Source: JBBIPA01 sp963820495 (GTDB taxonomy: Bacteria > Chloroflexota > Dehalococcoidia > GIF9 > UBA5629). From it: a DNA stretch of 64,000 nucleotides. The notes beneath the pieces are model-generated. The model saw only the letters and a program-made list of their open reading frames with translations, ran no database searches and was not told the DNA's origin. Location: assembly GCA_963820495.1 (NCBI GenBank), contig CAWGAF010000002.1, forward strand, positions 1 to 64,000, given 5' to 3'. Below are positions 37,319 through 45,832 of the stretch, piece by piece (position 1 is the stretch's first letter; each line of letters begins with the position of its first letter). The position numbers were made by a program, and so were the translations under genes.

Positions 37319-37833
37319 GTGGACCATTTTCATGCTATCGCCGACTCCAACAGAGGATGGGTGAAGCTAGACGGATAGAGCAAGATATTCATCAAAAGAG
37401 GAAAGCCAAAATACCCAAGAAGATATTTCTGATAGGTGTTGAAAAGCTTGGTGAGAAGGAACAGCAGAGATTAGATGCGCTTCTTGGCAGATACTCCAGT
37501 CTTAAGGCGTTTTACTGGGCCAAAGAGAAAATAAGGGAACTCTACTGGCAAGAGAGCCGGGAGGAGGCAATCAAGCTTTTGGATAATATAATCTTCAACC
37601 TCAAGTCAGATAATGATGGTCAGCTCATAAGGTGGGGTAATACACTGAAGCGTTGACGTGAGCTTATACTGAATTACTTTGATAACCGCACCACTAGCAG
37701 CTTTACCGAAAGCTGTAACACCAAGATTAAAACGCTGAAGCGGATTTCCTGTGGTCTGAGAAATGTCGAGGTTTACTGTAAGAAGATGCTAATGGGGTTT
37801 ATACCATATCGTAGCTCTTTCCACACAACTTGA
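37319..37833 (+). pseudogene. ISL3-family transposase remnant, frameshifted and stopped
   Basis: The C-terminal part of an ISL3-type transposase in pieces. VDHFHAIADSNR starts at 37319. A one-base deletion near 37355 shifts frame into MGEARRIEQDIH. YSSLKAFYWAKEKIRELY and LIRWGNTLKR follow. An in-frame TGA at 37654-37656 replaces the expected tryptophan codon. Reading then continues as RELILNYFDNRTT to GFIPYRSSFHTT and a final TGA at 37831-37833. The N-terminal part of the element is missing and no terminal repeats are seen, so it is inactive. Confidence 0.85.
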
Positions 37834-37901
37834 CAAAGAGCCAACATGGTGTTGACCTCATTGATTTCTGGGAATACACTGTTATAAGGAGTCTATAAAA
37901 G

Positions 37902-38045
37902 ATGCCGAGCATCGGAGATTTCTTCACCAATATGTCAGTACCCATGTCTTTTCATCGGAAACTATATCTCGTCTTCCGCAACAACTTTATTAAAATACGG
38001 AAAAGGCAGAGCTGCTGCGGTCATCCTGGTGAGCCCGGCTGCTGA
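37902..38045 (+). CDS. Small cysteine-rich protein, 47 residues
   Basis: A short gene with AAGGAG (37886-37891) ten bases before its ATG. The basic 47-residue product (MPSIGDFFTNM at the start) has an aromatic/basic middle and ends RQSCCGHPGEPGC, with a CCGH-x5-C cluster that could bind a metal or be redox-active. I recall similar short proteins ending in CCGHPGEPGC in related genomes, but no function. It lies between the transposase remnant and the metallopeptidase gene. Confidence 0.7.
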   Translation: MPSIGDFFTNMSVPMSFHRKLYLVFRNNFIKIRKRQSCCGHPGEPGC

Positions 38046-38092
38046 CAGGTGGTAAACCAGCCTCCTGGTCAAGGAGAAATGAGCAAGGGTAA

Positions 38093-38770
38093 ATGACAAT
38101 TACGGAATTGGAGATAAACGGTAAAAAGCTGCCTTGCCATATCAGGTATAAAAATATCCGCCATGCTTACCTCAGGATTAAACCGAACCTCCATCTGGAA
38201 ATCAGCCTGCCGCGTAACAAAACCATCAGCGCCGATAGTCTTCTCAAGGGTAAACGTCTCTGGATTGAGAAGAAAATTAAAGAGCTATCCAGGGTAAAGA
38301 GGATTTTCAATGATGGTAGTATTTTGTATGGTGGTGAATACATCAGAGTTGAAGTTCGTATGGCGGAGAAGCCTTATGTCGGAGTGAGATGGCATAAGAA
38401 AGCCATTACTATTTATGGTTGCCCAGGCAAGAAAAACGATGAGCTACTGGCTGATTTTCTGGCTGGTCAGACTATGGCGTATATTCGACCAAAGGCGGTG
38501 GAACTCTCCAAAGAGCTGGGGGTGACCTACAATAGTATCTCCACTAAAAAGATACGAAGCTGGGGATACTGCACCAGGCAAGGAAATCTATTCTTCAATG
38601 GTAAGCTTATTTGTCTACCTGAACGCCTGGTTGATTTTGTCGTCTTCCATGAGCTTCTCCACCTTAAACACTTCAACCACTCCAAGCGGTTTCGGAATGC
38701 CATGGCTAAGCACTTCGCAGACTATAAAGAGCTCAAAGCCATGCTAAAGACCTACATTACAACAGGTTAA
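38093..38770 (+). CDS. YgjP/WSS-type zinc metallopeptidase (DUF45)
   Basis: A 225-residue cytoplasmic protein of the M48-like DUF45/YgjP family. The zinc site is HELLH (H186, E187, H190) with H196 in the conserved HFNHSKRF as the third ligand. The N-terminal half is the usual beta-rich domain. A ribosome-like AAGGG lies five bases before the ATG. Homologues are often linked to restriction or DNA-repair loci, but none is adjacent here. Substrate unknown. Confidence 0.88.
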   Translation: MTITELEINGKKLPCHIRYKNIRHAYLRIKPNLHLEISLPRNKTISADSLLKGKRLWIEKKIKELSRVKRIFNDGSILYGGEYIRVEVRMAEKPYVGVRWHKKAITIYGCPGKKNDELLADFLAGQTMAYIRPKAVELSKELGVTYNSISTKKIRSWGYCTRQGNLFFNGKLICLPERLVDFVVFHELLHLKHFNHSKRFRNAMAKHFADYKELKAMLKTYITTG

Positions 38771-38806
38771 TAGGAGCATTTTGCAAAACCTGCTGTGAAT
38801 ATTAGA

Positions 38807-39373
38807 CTATTTTATTAAACTATTTTGGGTTTTGTCCGGTCGGCGGATTTCCATTAGTATAAAACTATGCTCTCCCTGGGTGAGATTACCGCAGGAAGTG
38901 AAGCCACATTTTTCGAAACATTTCTGTGCCCGAATGTTCCAGTCCAGTGTCTTAAGGTGAATTCTTTTCAGGCTAGTTTGAGAGAAAATGTAGTTTAATA
39001 CAGTGCGCATGGCATAGGTACCGTAGCATCGGTTCCAATAAGCCTTATCACCGATCATGATGCCTATCTCTGCGTCACCATTAGCCTCATCTATGCCAAA
39101 ATAGCTGCAGTTGCCAATATGTTTTCCGTCCAGCGTCTCAATGGCAAAATGGCAAGACTGGCTGGAGCACGATGGTGCTCCAGCCGCTAACTTAAGATAC
39201 TCTTCAAAGGAACTGTTTGTCGGTTGCGTGGCATCAAGCCGACATAGCTCGGCGTCTTTCCGCCACTGATAGTCATTGAGGGTATCACGTAAGCGCTTGG
39301 GGCGCAATCTTACCTTGTCGCCTGTCAGGGTCGGCGGTGTATTTAAAAAGTCGGAGATAATGGGTCTTCGCAA
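38807..39373 (-). CDS. GNAT-family N-acetyltransferase (RimJ-like)
   Basis: A 188-residue acetyltransferase with the fold order of the RimJ/RimL branch: LRPKRLRDT (about 23-31), HFAIETLDGKHIGNCSYFGID, the acetyl-CoA loop region NRCYGTYAMRTV (about 118-129) and the C-terminal NIRAQKCFEKCGF. The substrate is unknown. Its start overlaps the end of the HEAT-repeat gene by 31 bases, so it is the last gene of the tldD-to-GNAT run. Confidence 0.82.
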   Translation of the reverse strand: MRRPIISDFLNTPPTLTGDKVRLRPKRLRDTLNDYQWRKDAELCRLDATQPTNSSFEEYLKLAAGAPSCSSQSCHFAIETLDGKHIGNCSYFGIDEANGDAEIGIMIGDKAYWNRCYGTYAMRTVLNYIFSQTSLKRIHLKTLDWNIRAQKCFEKCGFTSCGNLTQGEHSFILMEIRRPDKTQNSLIK

Positions 39374-40275
39374 AAATCAAGCTCCTTCAATGCTGATTTG
39401 GCAGCTCGGCGGATTCGCTGCTCAGGATTTCTGGTTAATTTGTTCAGGAGTAGTATGGCTTTCTCACTACCTATTTTCCCCAGCGCCCTGATAGCTGCTT
39501 CCTGGACCCGGGCATCTTCATCTTCGAGCAGCTTTTGTAGATTAGGCAGAGCTTTCTCAGAGCCTATTTCACCAATGGCGTTTATTGCCTCATATCGTAC
39601 TTCGGCATCATTATTTCCCAGTTCGGCGAGCAAATCAGTGAGCCAAAACAGATTACAATTGCGTCCCATGGCACGTATGGCACTGGCTTTGAGCTTAGCG
39701 TTGTTGCTGTGATAAGCTCCTTCTATTAGCCCTTTAATTCGTGGCAGGTTGAGTGGGGCAATAGCTTCTAATGCCAGGCACTGCATTTCAGTTGGCTTCG
39801 ATTTATCATCCAGGACTGTCAGCAAAGCATGGTATACTTCTTTAGTAGAAGAGGTTGGCAGCTTGCCGATTTCCCCGAGCAAGGCAAATTTACCTAAAGC
39901 TATAACAGCGGCTTCCCGAACTTCAGTAGAGCTATCTCCTTCTAATAACTGAATCATTGGAGAGATATACTGGTAGTGCTCCTCTTCTTCCAGACCGATG
40001 ATAGCACTTGCTCTAACCTTGGGGTCTGGGTCGTGGAGACAAAAAAGGAATATATCGCTGAAATTCAGCTTAAAGTCGTGCTGCCCCAGTCGAATCAGAT
40101 TTAAGATAACCTCTCGCTTGCGCTCAGTGTTTGTTTTCTGCCAGAATTGTTTCAAGAACTCCAAATCATCGACGCTGAGATTGGACAGGTGGTTTAATTC
40201 CGATTTAGCCAGAGGCTCGTTGTGGTCTAAGATTTCAGCTATGTACTTTTTATTTGAGGAGGTCTCCGGCGTCAT
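39343..40275 (-). CDS. HEAT-repeat protein
   Basis: A 310-residue alpha-solenoid. At least six HEAT/PBS-lyase-like repeats with the pattern VRxxAIxALGxIGxxxALPxLxxLLxD run from about 85 to 300. Such proteins are scaffolds or, as in phycobilin lyases, ligand-handling proteins; no active site is visible. Its ATG abuts the stop of the PAC2-family gene, and its 3' end overlaps the acetyltransferase gene, so translation is probably coupled. Confidence 0.85.
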   Translation of the reverse strand: MTPETSSNKKYIAEILDHNEPLAKSELNHLSNLSVDDLEFLKQFWQKTNTERKREVILNLIRLGQHDFKLNFSDIFLFCLHDPDPKVRASAIIGLEEEEHYQYISPMIQLLEGDSSTEVREAAVIALGKFALLGEIGKLPTSSTKEVYHALLTVLDDKSKPTEMQCLALEAIAPLNLPRIKGLIEGAYHSNNAKLKASAIRAMGRNCNLFWLTDLLAELGNNDAEVRYEAINAIGEIGSEKALPNLQKLLEDEDARVQEAAIRALGKIGSEKAILLLNKLTRNPEQRIRRAAKSALKELDFCEDPLSPTF

Positions 40276-41115
40276 CTAGTTCTCCTCATTTGCTCCTTCT
40301 TCTTCATCATCTCCTTCTTCCTCTTCTTCATCCTCTTCCTCTGGCGGCCATACTGGCTTGGTATAACTGGTGATGAATTCTTCCATAGCTTCAGCAGCCA
40401 GCCTTTTCATTTCCTCGTCCGTCTGCTTGGCAATGCCAGAAAGCTCAGTCAGGTCGATTTTGATGTTAAGCATTTGAATCATTACGCCCAAAATAGCCAG
40501 TGCTGCTTTCGGGTTGGGTATGCGGGTGGTATACATGGGCACTTCGCCTAATAAGCAGATACCATCTATTCCGCGCTCTTTAGCTACACCTAAGAACAAA
40601 CCGTTGAGACCTGCAATCTGAATATTCCCGCGGAGAACAATATCATATTTTTTCAAATCTTCTATAAGGTTTTGATTTGTAGCGGCCCCCCAGACCTTGG
40701 GCATTTCGGTGTGGTGAATTTTGGCGATGGCTGCAGCACAGGTATACACTCTTTTGATACGGAGCTTTTTACTAATATCCAGAACGCAGTTAGCCAGGTC
40801 ATAGCCTTTGGCACTAGGCTGCTCATCGCTGATGAACAGGATTAAACCCCTGTCTGAGTCTGGGTTATGCCAGTAATAGAATTTGCTTTCAGGAAATTGA
40901 GGGGTTTCGATTATGTTGTTCTTGACCATAACACCAATAGCATTGTAGAAATCGAAAGGCTCAATTATGCCAATTTCTTCAGCATTCAGCTTATCCTTAA
41001 GGTACTTGGCAATTATCAGTGATACATTACCAATGCCAGGCCAAGAGGCAAAAAAGTCACAATCTTTTGACCTGGGCTCTTTATAGAGCTTGATAGCATT
41101 CTTCATATTGTTCAT
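40276..41115 (-). CDS. PAC2 family protein
   Basis: A 279-residue member of the PAC2 (proteasome assembly chaperone-like) family. SWPGIGNVSLIIAKYL near the N-terminus and GLNGLFLGVAKERGIDGICLLGE (about 168-190) are diagnostic. The C-terminus is extremely acidic, with about 20 Glu/Asp residues in the last 27. Bacterial PAC2 proteins have no proven role. It lies in a run with TldD/PmbA protease genes and a HEAT protein, which hints at protein quality control. Confidence 0.85.
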   Translation of the reverse strand: MNNMKNAIKLYKEPRSKDCDFFASWPGIGNVSLIIAKYLKDKLNAEEIGIIEPFDFYNAIGVMVKNNIIETPQFPESKFYYWHNPDSDRGLILFISDEQPSAKGYDLANCVLDISKKLRIKRVYTCAAAIAKIHHTEMPKVWGAATNQNLIEDLKKYDIVLRGNIQIAGLNGLFLGVAKERGIDGICLLGEVPMYTTRIPNPKAALAILGVMIQMLNIKIDLTELSGIAKQTDEEMKRLAAEAMEEFITSYTKPVWPPEEEDEEEEEGDDEEEGANEEN

Positions 41116-41145
41116 TTACAGGTTATCAAACCTCTCACCCCTTAG

Positions 41146-41176
41146 CCCCTCTCTTCTTAATCAAGGCGAGAAGGGG
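41146..41176. repeat. GC-rich palindrome between pmbA and the PAC2 gene
   Basis: CCCCTCTC (41146-41153) and GAGAAGGGG (41168-41176) form an imperfect hairpin inside a longer C/G-rich stretch, CCTCTCACCCCTTAGCC. The arrangement is similar to 28251-28289, suggesting two decayed copies of a dispersed palindromic repeat. It may terminate or stabilise the transcript. Confidence 0.4.
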
Positions 41177-41206
41177 AGGGGAGTTTCTATCCCGCAAAAC
41201 CTTTCT

Positions 41207-42508
41207 TTACACTTTGGTGGTTACTGACAAGCTAGAGCAATAAATGCTGGGAGTTTGCAAAAAACCTTCCACCCACCTGGTATCATTTCCTATCGCTTCG
41301 ATCTGTTTTAATACCTGATATACATTGCCTGAGACCATGGTATCTTTTACTCTGCCTTTTATCTCGCCATTTTCAATCTTATAGCCCAGCAGTACATTGC
41401 CACTGAAGTCGCCGTTTAAGACATTGCCCTGAGTAGCACCTATAAGCTGCTCGATTATTAAACCCTGCTTTATGTCTTTTACCATGTCAGAAAAAGATGT
41501 TTCGCCTTTCTCAATAATTAGCGAGCTTATTGAAGGAGATGGCAACCCTCCACTGCGACTGCCATTACCAGTGCTCCTGGCATTTGCCAATCCCGCAGTC
41601 TGCAAATCGTATAAGAATTGTGATATTACTCCATTTTCGATGAGCGGTGTTCGCTGAGCTGGCACTCCCTCATCATCGCATGGGCAACTGGCTACCTGGT
41701 AGGGTATGGTGGCATCATCCCACATGGACAGCTTTTTGTCAAAGACTTGATTTCCCAGCTTGTCTTTCAAGGGCGAAGCTCCCATAAACACTATCTTACC
41801 ATTAAAGGCGGTCATCAGGGGGCTGATTAAAGCACTGGCTACACCGTTTGGCTTAAAAATTACTGGCATAGGTTGGGTTATTAAGTCGGCTTTATTTTTT
41901 GCCAGCTCCAGTTGCATGATTACCTCTTCAGTCAGAGCCTTGAAGTCAAGCAAGGGGTGACAGGAGCTCTGGCTGTCCCCGACAAAGAGTATTTCACTAT
42001 CTTGAACGATAATCCCCTCAATGCCCAGAGAGAAAAAACTCTTTTCGTAGCTGGCTTCACCACCGCTGGAGTTAATGATATGAACCGATGCTGTACCTTT
42101 ACCTACAGAAGCCTCGCATAGAATTTCTGGAGTGTGCTGTCTCACCGCAGCAATGATTTGCTCCCCAATTTGTACCATCTCATCTACAGTGACCTTCTCC
42201 ATCTTTGGATCATAAATGTCTACCTTGGGATAGGAGTTTAGGCTCGGGAAGTCGAACTTGGCTACTGCGCCGAAATTGCAGGTCTCCAGCGCCATATTTA
42301 CCAGTGTTTCAGGATCAACAGAGCCGGAAACCTGGGCAAAACCGATTTTGCCATTTTTAATTAACCTCAAAGCAGTAGCGGTGCTTTCTTTGGTCTGTAT
42401 CTGCTTTAACAGGTTTGCTTCAAATTTAACTGGTGTTCTCTGTGAAACAACCTGAAACACATCAGCTTTTTCTGCTACCTTTTTAGCTCTAGACAGGATC
42501 TCTTCCAT
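41207..42508 (-). CDS. pmbA: TldE/PmbA metalloprotease-complex subunit
   Basis: A 433-residue TldE/PmbA-family protein, partner of TldD in a heterodimeric protease that matures some RiPP peptides and degrades unfolded peptides. Family features are VFKPNGVASALISPLMTAFNG (about 215-235), DDEGVPAQRTPLIENGV and STGNGSRSGG. The zinc-binding HExxxH of TldD is absent, as usual for TldE. It starts four bases after the tldD stop. Confidence 0.92.
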   Translation of the reverse strand: MEEILSRAKKVAEKADVFQVVSQRTPVKFEANLLKQIQTKESTATALRLIKNGKIGFAQVSGSVDPETLVNMALETCNFGAVAKFDFPSLNSYPKVDIYDPKMEKVTVDEMVQIGEQIIAAVRQHTPEILCEASVGKGTASVHIINSSGGEASYEKSFFSLGIEGIIVQDSEILFVGDSQSSCHPLLDFKALTEEVIMQLELAKNKADLITQPMPVIFKPNGVASALISPLMTAFNGKIVFMGASPLKDKLGNQVFDKKLSMWDDATIPYQVASCPCDDEGVPAQRTPLIENGVISQFLYDLQTAGLANARSTGNGSRSGGLPSPSISSLIIEKGETSFSDMVKDIKQGLIIEQLIGATQGNVLNGDFSGNVLLGYKIENGEIKGRVKDTMVSGNVYQVLKQIEAIGNDTRWVEGFLQTPSIYCSSLSVTTKV

Positions 42509-42512
42509 TTAG

Positions 42513-43871
42513 CTACTGTCCCCCAATCAGGCAATGACGGATTCTTATATGCGGGCTGCCATTGGACACAGGTAAAGGCGATTGTCCAGCTTTGCCACAG
42601 CCACCCCCCTGATTCATATCAAGGTCATTGCCTATGGCATCGATATTATTCAGAGTAGTGAACACGTTGCCTGTCAGCACCACTGGCTGAAGCAGCTCTG
42701 CTACTTTGCCATTGCGAATCATATAGGCTTCAGCCGCAGAAAAAGTGAACATCTCCAGGCTGGTGGTACCTCCATACCAGTCCTTGGCATATATACCCTC
42801 TTTAATATCGCTGAGTATATCTTGGAAAGAGATTGTTCCAGGCTCGATAAAAGTATTGGTCATTCGGACTATGGGTGGAAAAGAGTAATTGATAGCGCGG
42901 GCATTGCCTGTAACCATTTCTCCCATCTTGGCAGCAGTTTCACGGGAATGAAGTCTGCCTTGGAGTATACCTTCATGTATTAGATATGTCTTGCTTGCTG
43001 GAACGCCTTCATCATCATACTTGTAGCTTCCCCGCAAGCCTGGTACGGCAGCACCATCGACTATATTCAGATGCTTACTGCCAAACTTCCGACCCAGTAC
43101 CATGATATCCAGCAGCTTCTGGTTTTCATAGACATGGTCTGACTCGGATAAATGTCCAAAGGCTTCATGGGCGAAGACGCCAGCCAGTATCGGGTCCAGG
43201 ACAACAGTATATTCGCCTCCTACTGCCTGCGGTGCAGAAAGTAACTTGACTGCGCGCTGTGCCATCTCCTTTATTTGGTCTTGCAGACCCTCTACGGCGG
43301 CAAAATCGCCGTTGCTGCCCAAGCTTAATCCAACCTGTCGGACACTGCCATCTTGTGCGGCTATAGCTGCCAGGCGCAGGCTGACGTCTACTCTACTTTG
43401 CTCGATATAAGCTCCCTCGGAGCTGGCAAAGGTTGTTTTTTTACGCCCGTCGAAGTAGCTGATATTCGATGTTTGGATATGGGGTGTGCTCAGAATAATA
43501 TCGTTATACTCATCAAACAATTGTTTCTTAGAGGCAAGCGGAATAGATGCTGGGTCTTTCCTGGCTTCGGCGGATACTATATCAACTACTGGCTCTATCG
43601 GGCTAAATTTGCTTTCTCCCTTACCTACGACTCTAGCCTGAGCCACGGCTAGCTCAACTTTATCCCGCAATCCATCGAGGTTATTGAAGCTGACAAAACC
43701 CCAGCCGCCTTTGACCAGGGCGCGTACATTGCCACCGATGCTGGAGGTTCTACCTATTTCTTCCAGCCTTGGACCACGGTAGATAAGCCGAGTCGACTGG
43801 CTCTCCTCCAGCCTGGTCTCAATATAATCGGCATTATGTCCCTTAAGAATGTTCGCCAGTTTATCTCGCAT
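42513..43871 (-). CDS. tldD: TldD metalloprotease-complex subunit
   Basis: A 452-residue TldD subunit carrying the catalytic zinc motif HEAFGH (H235, E236, H240). The C-terminal third has DDEGVPASKTYLI, FSFPPIVRMTNTFI-like sequence and the glycine-rich NQGGGCGKAGQSP near residue 430, which is close to the family's zinc cysteine. It heads a run tldD, pmbA, PAC2, HEAT, GNAT. No RiPP precursor gene is visible nearby, so general peptide turnover is the more likely job. Confidence 0.94.
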   Translation of the reverse strand: MRDKLANILKGHNADYIETRLEESQSTRLIYRGPRLEEIGRTSSIGGNVRALVKGGWGFVSFNNLDGLRDKVELAVAQARVVGKGESKFSPIEPVVDIVSAEARKDPASIPLASKKQLFDEYNDIILSTPHIQTSNISYFDGRKKTTFASSEGAYIEQSRVDVSLRLAAIAAQDGSVRQVGLSLGSNGDFAAVEGLQDQIKEMAQRAVKLLSAPQAVGGEYTVVLDPILAGVFAHEAFGHLSESDHVYENQKLLDIMVLGRKFGSKHLNIVDGAAVPGLRGSYKYDDEGVPASKTYLIHEGILQGRLHSRETAAKMGEMVTGNARAINYSFPPIVRMTNTFIEPGTISFQDILSDIKEGIYAKDWYGGTTSLEMFTFSAAEAYMIRNGKVAELLQPVVLTGNVFTTLNNIDAIGNDLDMNQGGGCGKAGQSPLPVSNGSPHIRIRHCLIGGQ

Positions 43872-44156
43872 TTTAGGGCTCTCCAGAATTTACCTATTGT
43901 AGCCTGATAAGTTATCCAGAGGCAAGGTATATCATTCTTAAGAAAGAAGGTTTCTCCTTATCTCCTTTTGAGTGGGGACGTGCCCAATATTAATGTAAAT
44001 AGATTTTATCATTCATGTAAGCACCAAAGTATGCAGATTCGGTATATTGTAGACAAGTGACGGAGATACGATGTCGTATCAATTATCATTGTTTTGAAAA
44101 GAATTGAACAATTCAGGGAAAGGTTCAATAGTTTTGCATGAGAACCGGACGAGTTG

Positions 44157-45410
44157 TTAGGGAAGGGGTCGTCTTGTTATGGGGGGACTATCAATGGTAT
44201 CCATTCTCTTTATGGAATCCAGCTTTAATGAAGTTATAAAATCCAGACTAACCGGTCTGTAGTTCACTAACTCTGGACTTACGTTAATAGTCTTTCTATC
44301 TCCGTTAATAAAAGGATAATTCTTTACATCATTATTATGCTTATGTCCATGGATTACCCAGTGATTCCAGCGATTAGGCAGACTATCTGGGTCGTGTAGC
44401 AGCAGGAATTTATACCTTCCGTATTTTAGTACTTCATATTCTTTTGAATCCCCAATATTCATGTCATGAGCCCCTCTTATGAAATGTATTTTACCTTTAA
44501 GTCTTTCAAGCCAATAATTAGCAGATCTAGCTCCTTTCCCAAAAGACAAATCACCCAAAAAATAAATCACGTTATTCCCAACAGTATTGTTCCAGTTATC
44601 TATCAATATCTTATTCATTTCGTCAACGTTTGAAGAAACAAAAGGTCTTGCGCAATACCGAATTATATTGGAGTGATCAAGATGGAGATCACTGATCAGA
44701 TATATAGACTTTTGTTTATCGTCAAATTTACATCCCTCTATGCCCTTATTGATTCTGAACAACCTCAGAGTTTCACTCCAGTCATTGGCATTCAATGCCT
44801 CTCCTCTAGAGAGTAGCCTTTGCTGCAGAAAATCATATTCACAAATTAATCTTGATTGGTCATTTAAGAAAGTCACTCTTAAAGCATTTAGAGGTAAATA
44901 GAAATATCGCATGTGGTAATCTTCACTATCCATTGTGAGAGACGAAAATTTTTCCGATAATGACTTGTCGCTAGACACATAAGACCAAGCCCTTTCGAAT
45001 TGCATACTATCCAGTTTATAAGCTAGCGTTGAATGGAATAGGAAGTTTTCTTCTCTGTCAAATGGTTTTGTCTCCGGGACTATTCTAAGCAATCTTTCTG
45101 CAAGGTCTTGCCTAAATCTTTTGAACTCGGCAGAAGCAATTATATTAAAATATATTACTCTACCTTGCCTACCATTTATCCAACGAAAACCGTCAATAAG
45201 ATAAGGTAAGAACGAGTATCTTTTACCCACAGATACCATGATTTCTTTTACTCGCTTTGCTTGCTGATAGTCAGCGGAAAAACCTCCATACAATGATATG
45301 TGTGGGACTCTGTGTATTTTGCTCGCAGGAATTCCGCAAAGGCGGCTAATGCTCAAAATAGACTCAGTTAATTTCCTTTTTCCTGGACCTATGCGCACTT
45401 GTATGAGCAT
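44157..45410 (-). CDS. 2H phosphoesterase fused to a metallophosphoesterase
   Basis: A 417-residue two-domain protein. Residues about 1-185 are a 2H (LigT/2'-5' RNA ligase-like) domain with PHISLYG (H37, S39) and HSTL (H126, T128). Residues about 235-400 are a calcineurin-like phosphoesterase with DLHLDH (241-246), GDLSFG, RGAHD in place of the usual GNHD, and HGHKH (354-358). 2H enzymes open or form 2',3'-cyclic or 1'',2''-cyclic phosphates; the second domain could remove the resulting phosphate. The N-terminal half is homologous to the protein at 63540. Monocistronic. Confidence 0.82.
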   Translation of the reverse strand: MLIQVRIGPGKRKLTESILSISRLCGIPASKIHRVPHISLYGGFSADYQQAKRVKEIMVSVGKRYSFLPYLIDGFRWINGRQGRVIYFNIIASAEFKRFRQDLAERLLRIVPETKPFDREENFLFHSTLAYKLDSMQFERAWSYVSSDKSLSEKFSSLTMDSEDYHMRYFYLPLNALRVTFLNDQSRLICEYDFLQQRLLSRGEALNANDWSETLRLFRINKGIEGCKFDDKQKSIYLISDLHLDHSNIIRYCARPFVSSNVDEMNKILIDNWNNTVGNNVIYFLGDLSFGKGARSANYWLERLKGKIHFIRGAHDMNIGDSKEYEVLKYGRYKFLLLHDPDSLPNRWNHWVIHGHKHNNDVKNYPFINGDRKTINVSPELVNYRPVSLDFITSLKLDSIKRMDTIDSPPITRRPLP

Positions 45411-45832
45411 TTTACCTGAAATAACTCCTTGTAGCTTTGAAGCCTGCTATCCGACGAACTATACTGGAGGACGTAAGTCGTAGGCCAGTCGTCTTTTTAT
45501 TACTATTCTCCTGGCCTTTGGGGCCAACTCTTATCCGGGCTCATCTGCTTATCAGGACTTAAGTGTCGCTAACTCGGTGGAGGATTCTAGTCCTGTTTCA
45601 GTGCTATGTCAAGATACGTAGCTGTGTTTAAATCACCTGGTGGGCGACAAGATGTTTTTCACGTCTCAATCCCCTCCCGAGGATTAGTTTCTTTCCGCCT
45701 CAAACAAGAGTTCGGTGTTCTTTCAATGCGGGCTATCAACGCGCCAGACGGGGAGCCCCGGTTTCGTAACCAGCATTGCACCAGTATATTTTAAGAAGCT
45801 GGAACAAATGTTGGGGCAGTTCAGCCATAAAT
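45411..45832. other. Intergenic region with one CRISPR-repeat-like sequence
   Basis: No supported gene. Short open frames here have no ribosome sites or family likeness. A 36-base stretch at 45663-45698, GTCTCAATCCCC followed by TCCCGAGGATTAG and TTTCTTTCC, resembles a CRISPR repeat in its start and small palindrome (AATCC/GGATT), but it occurs once only. Confidence 0.35.
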
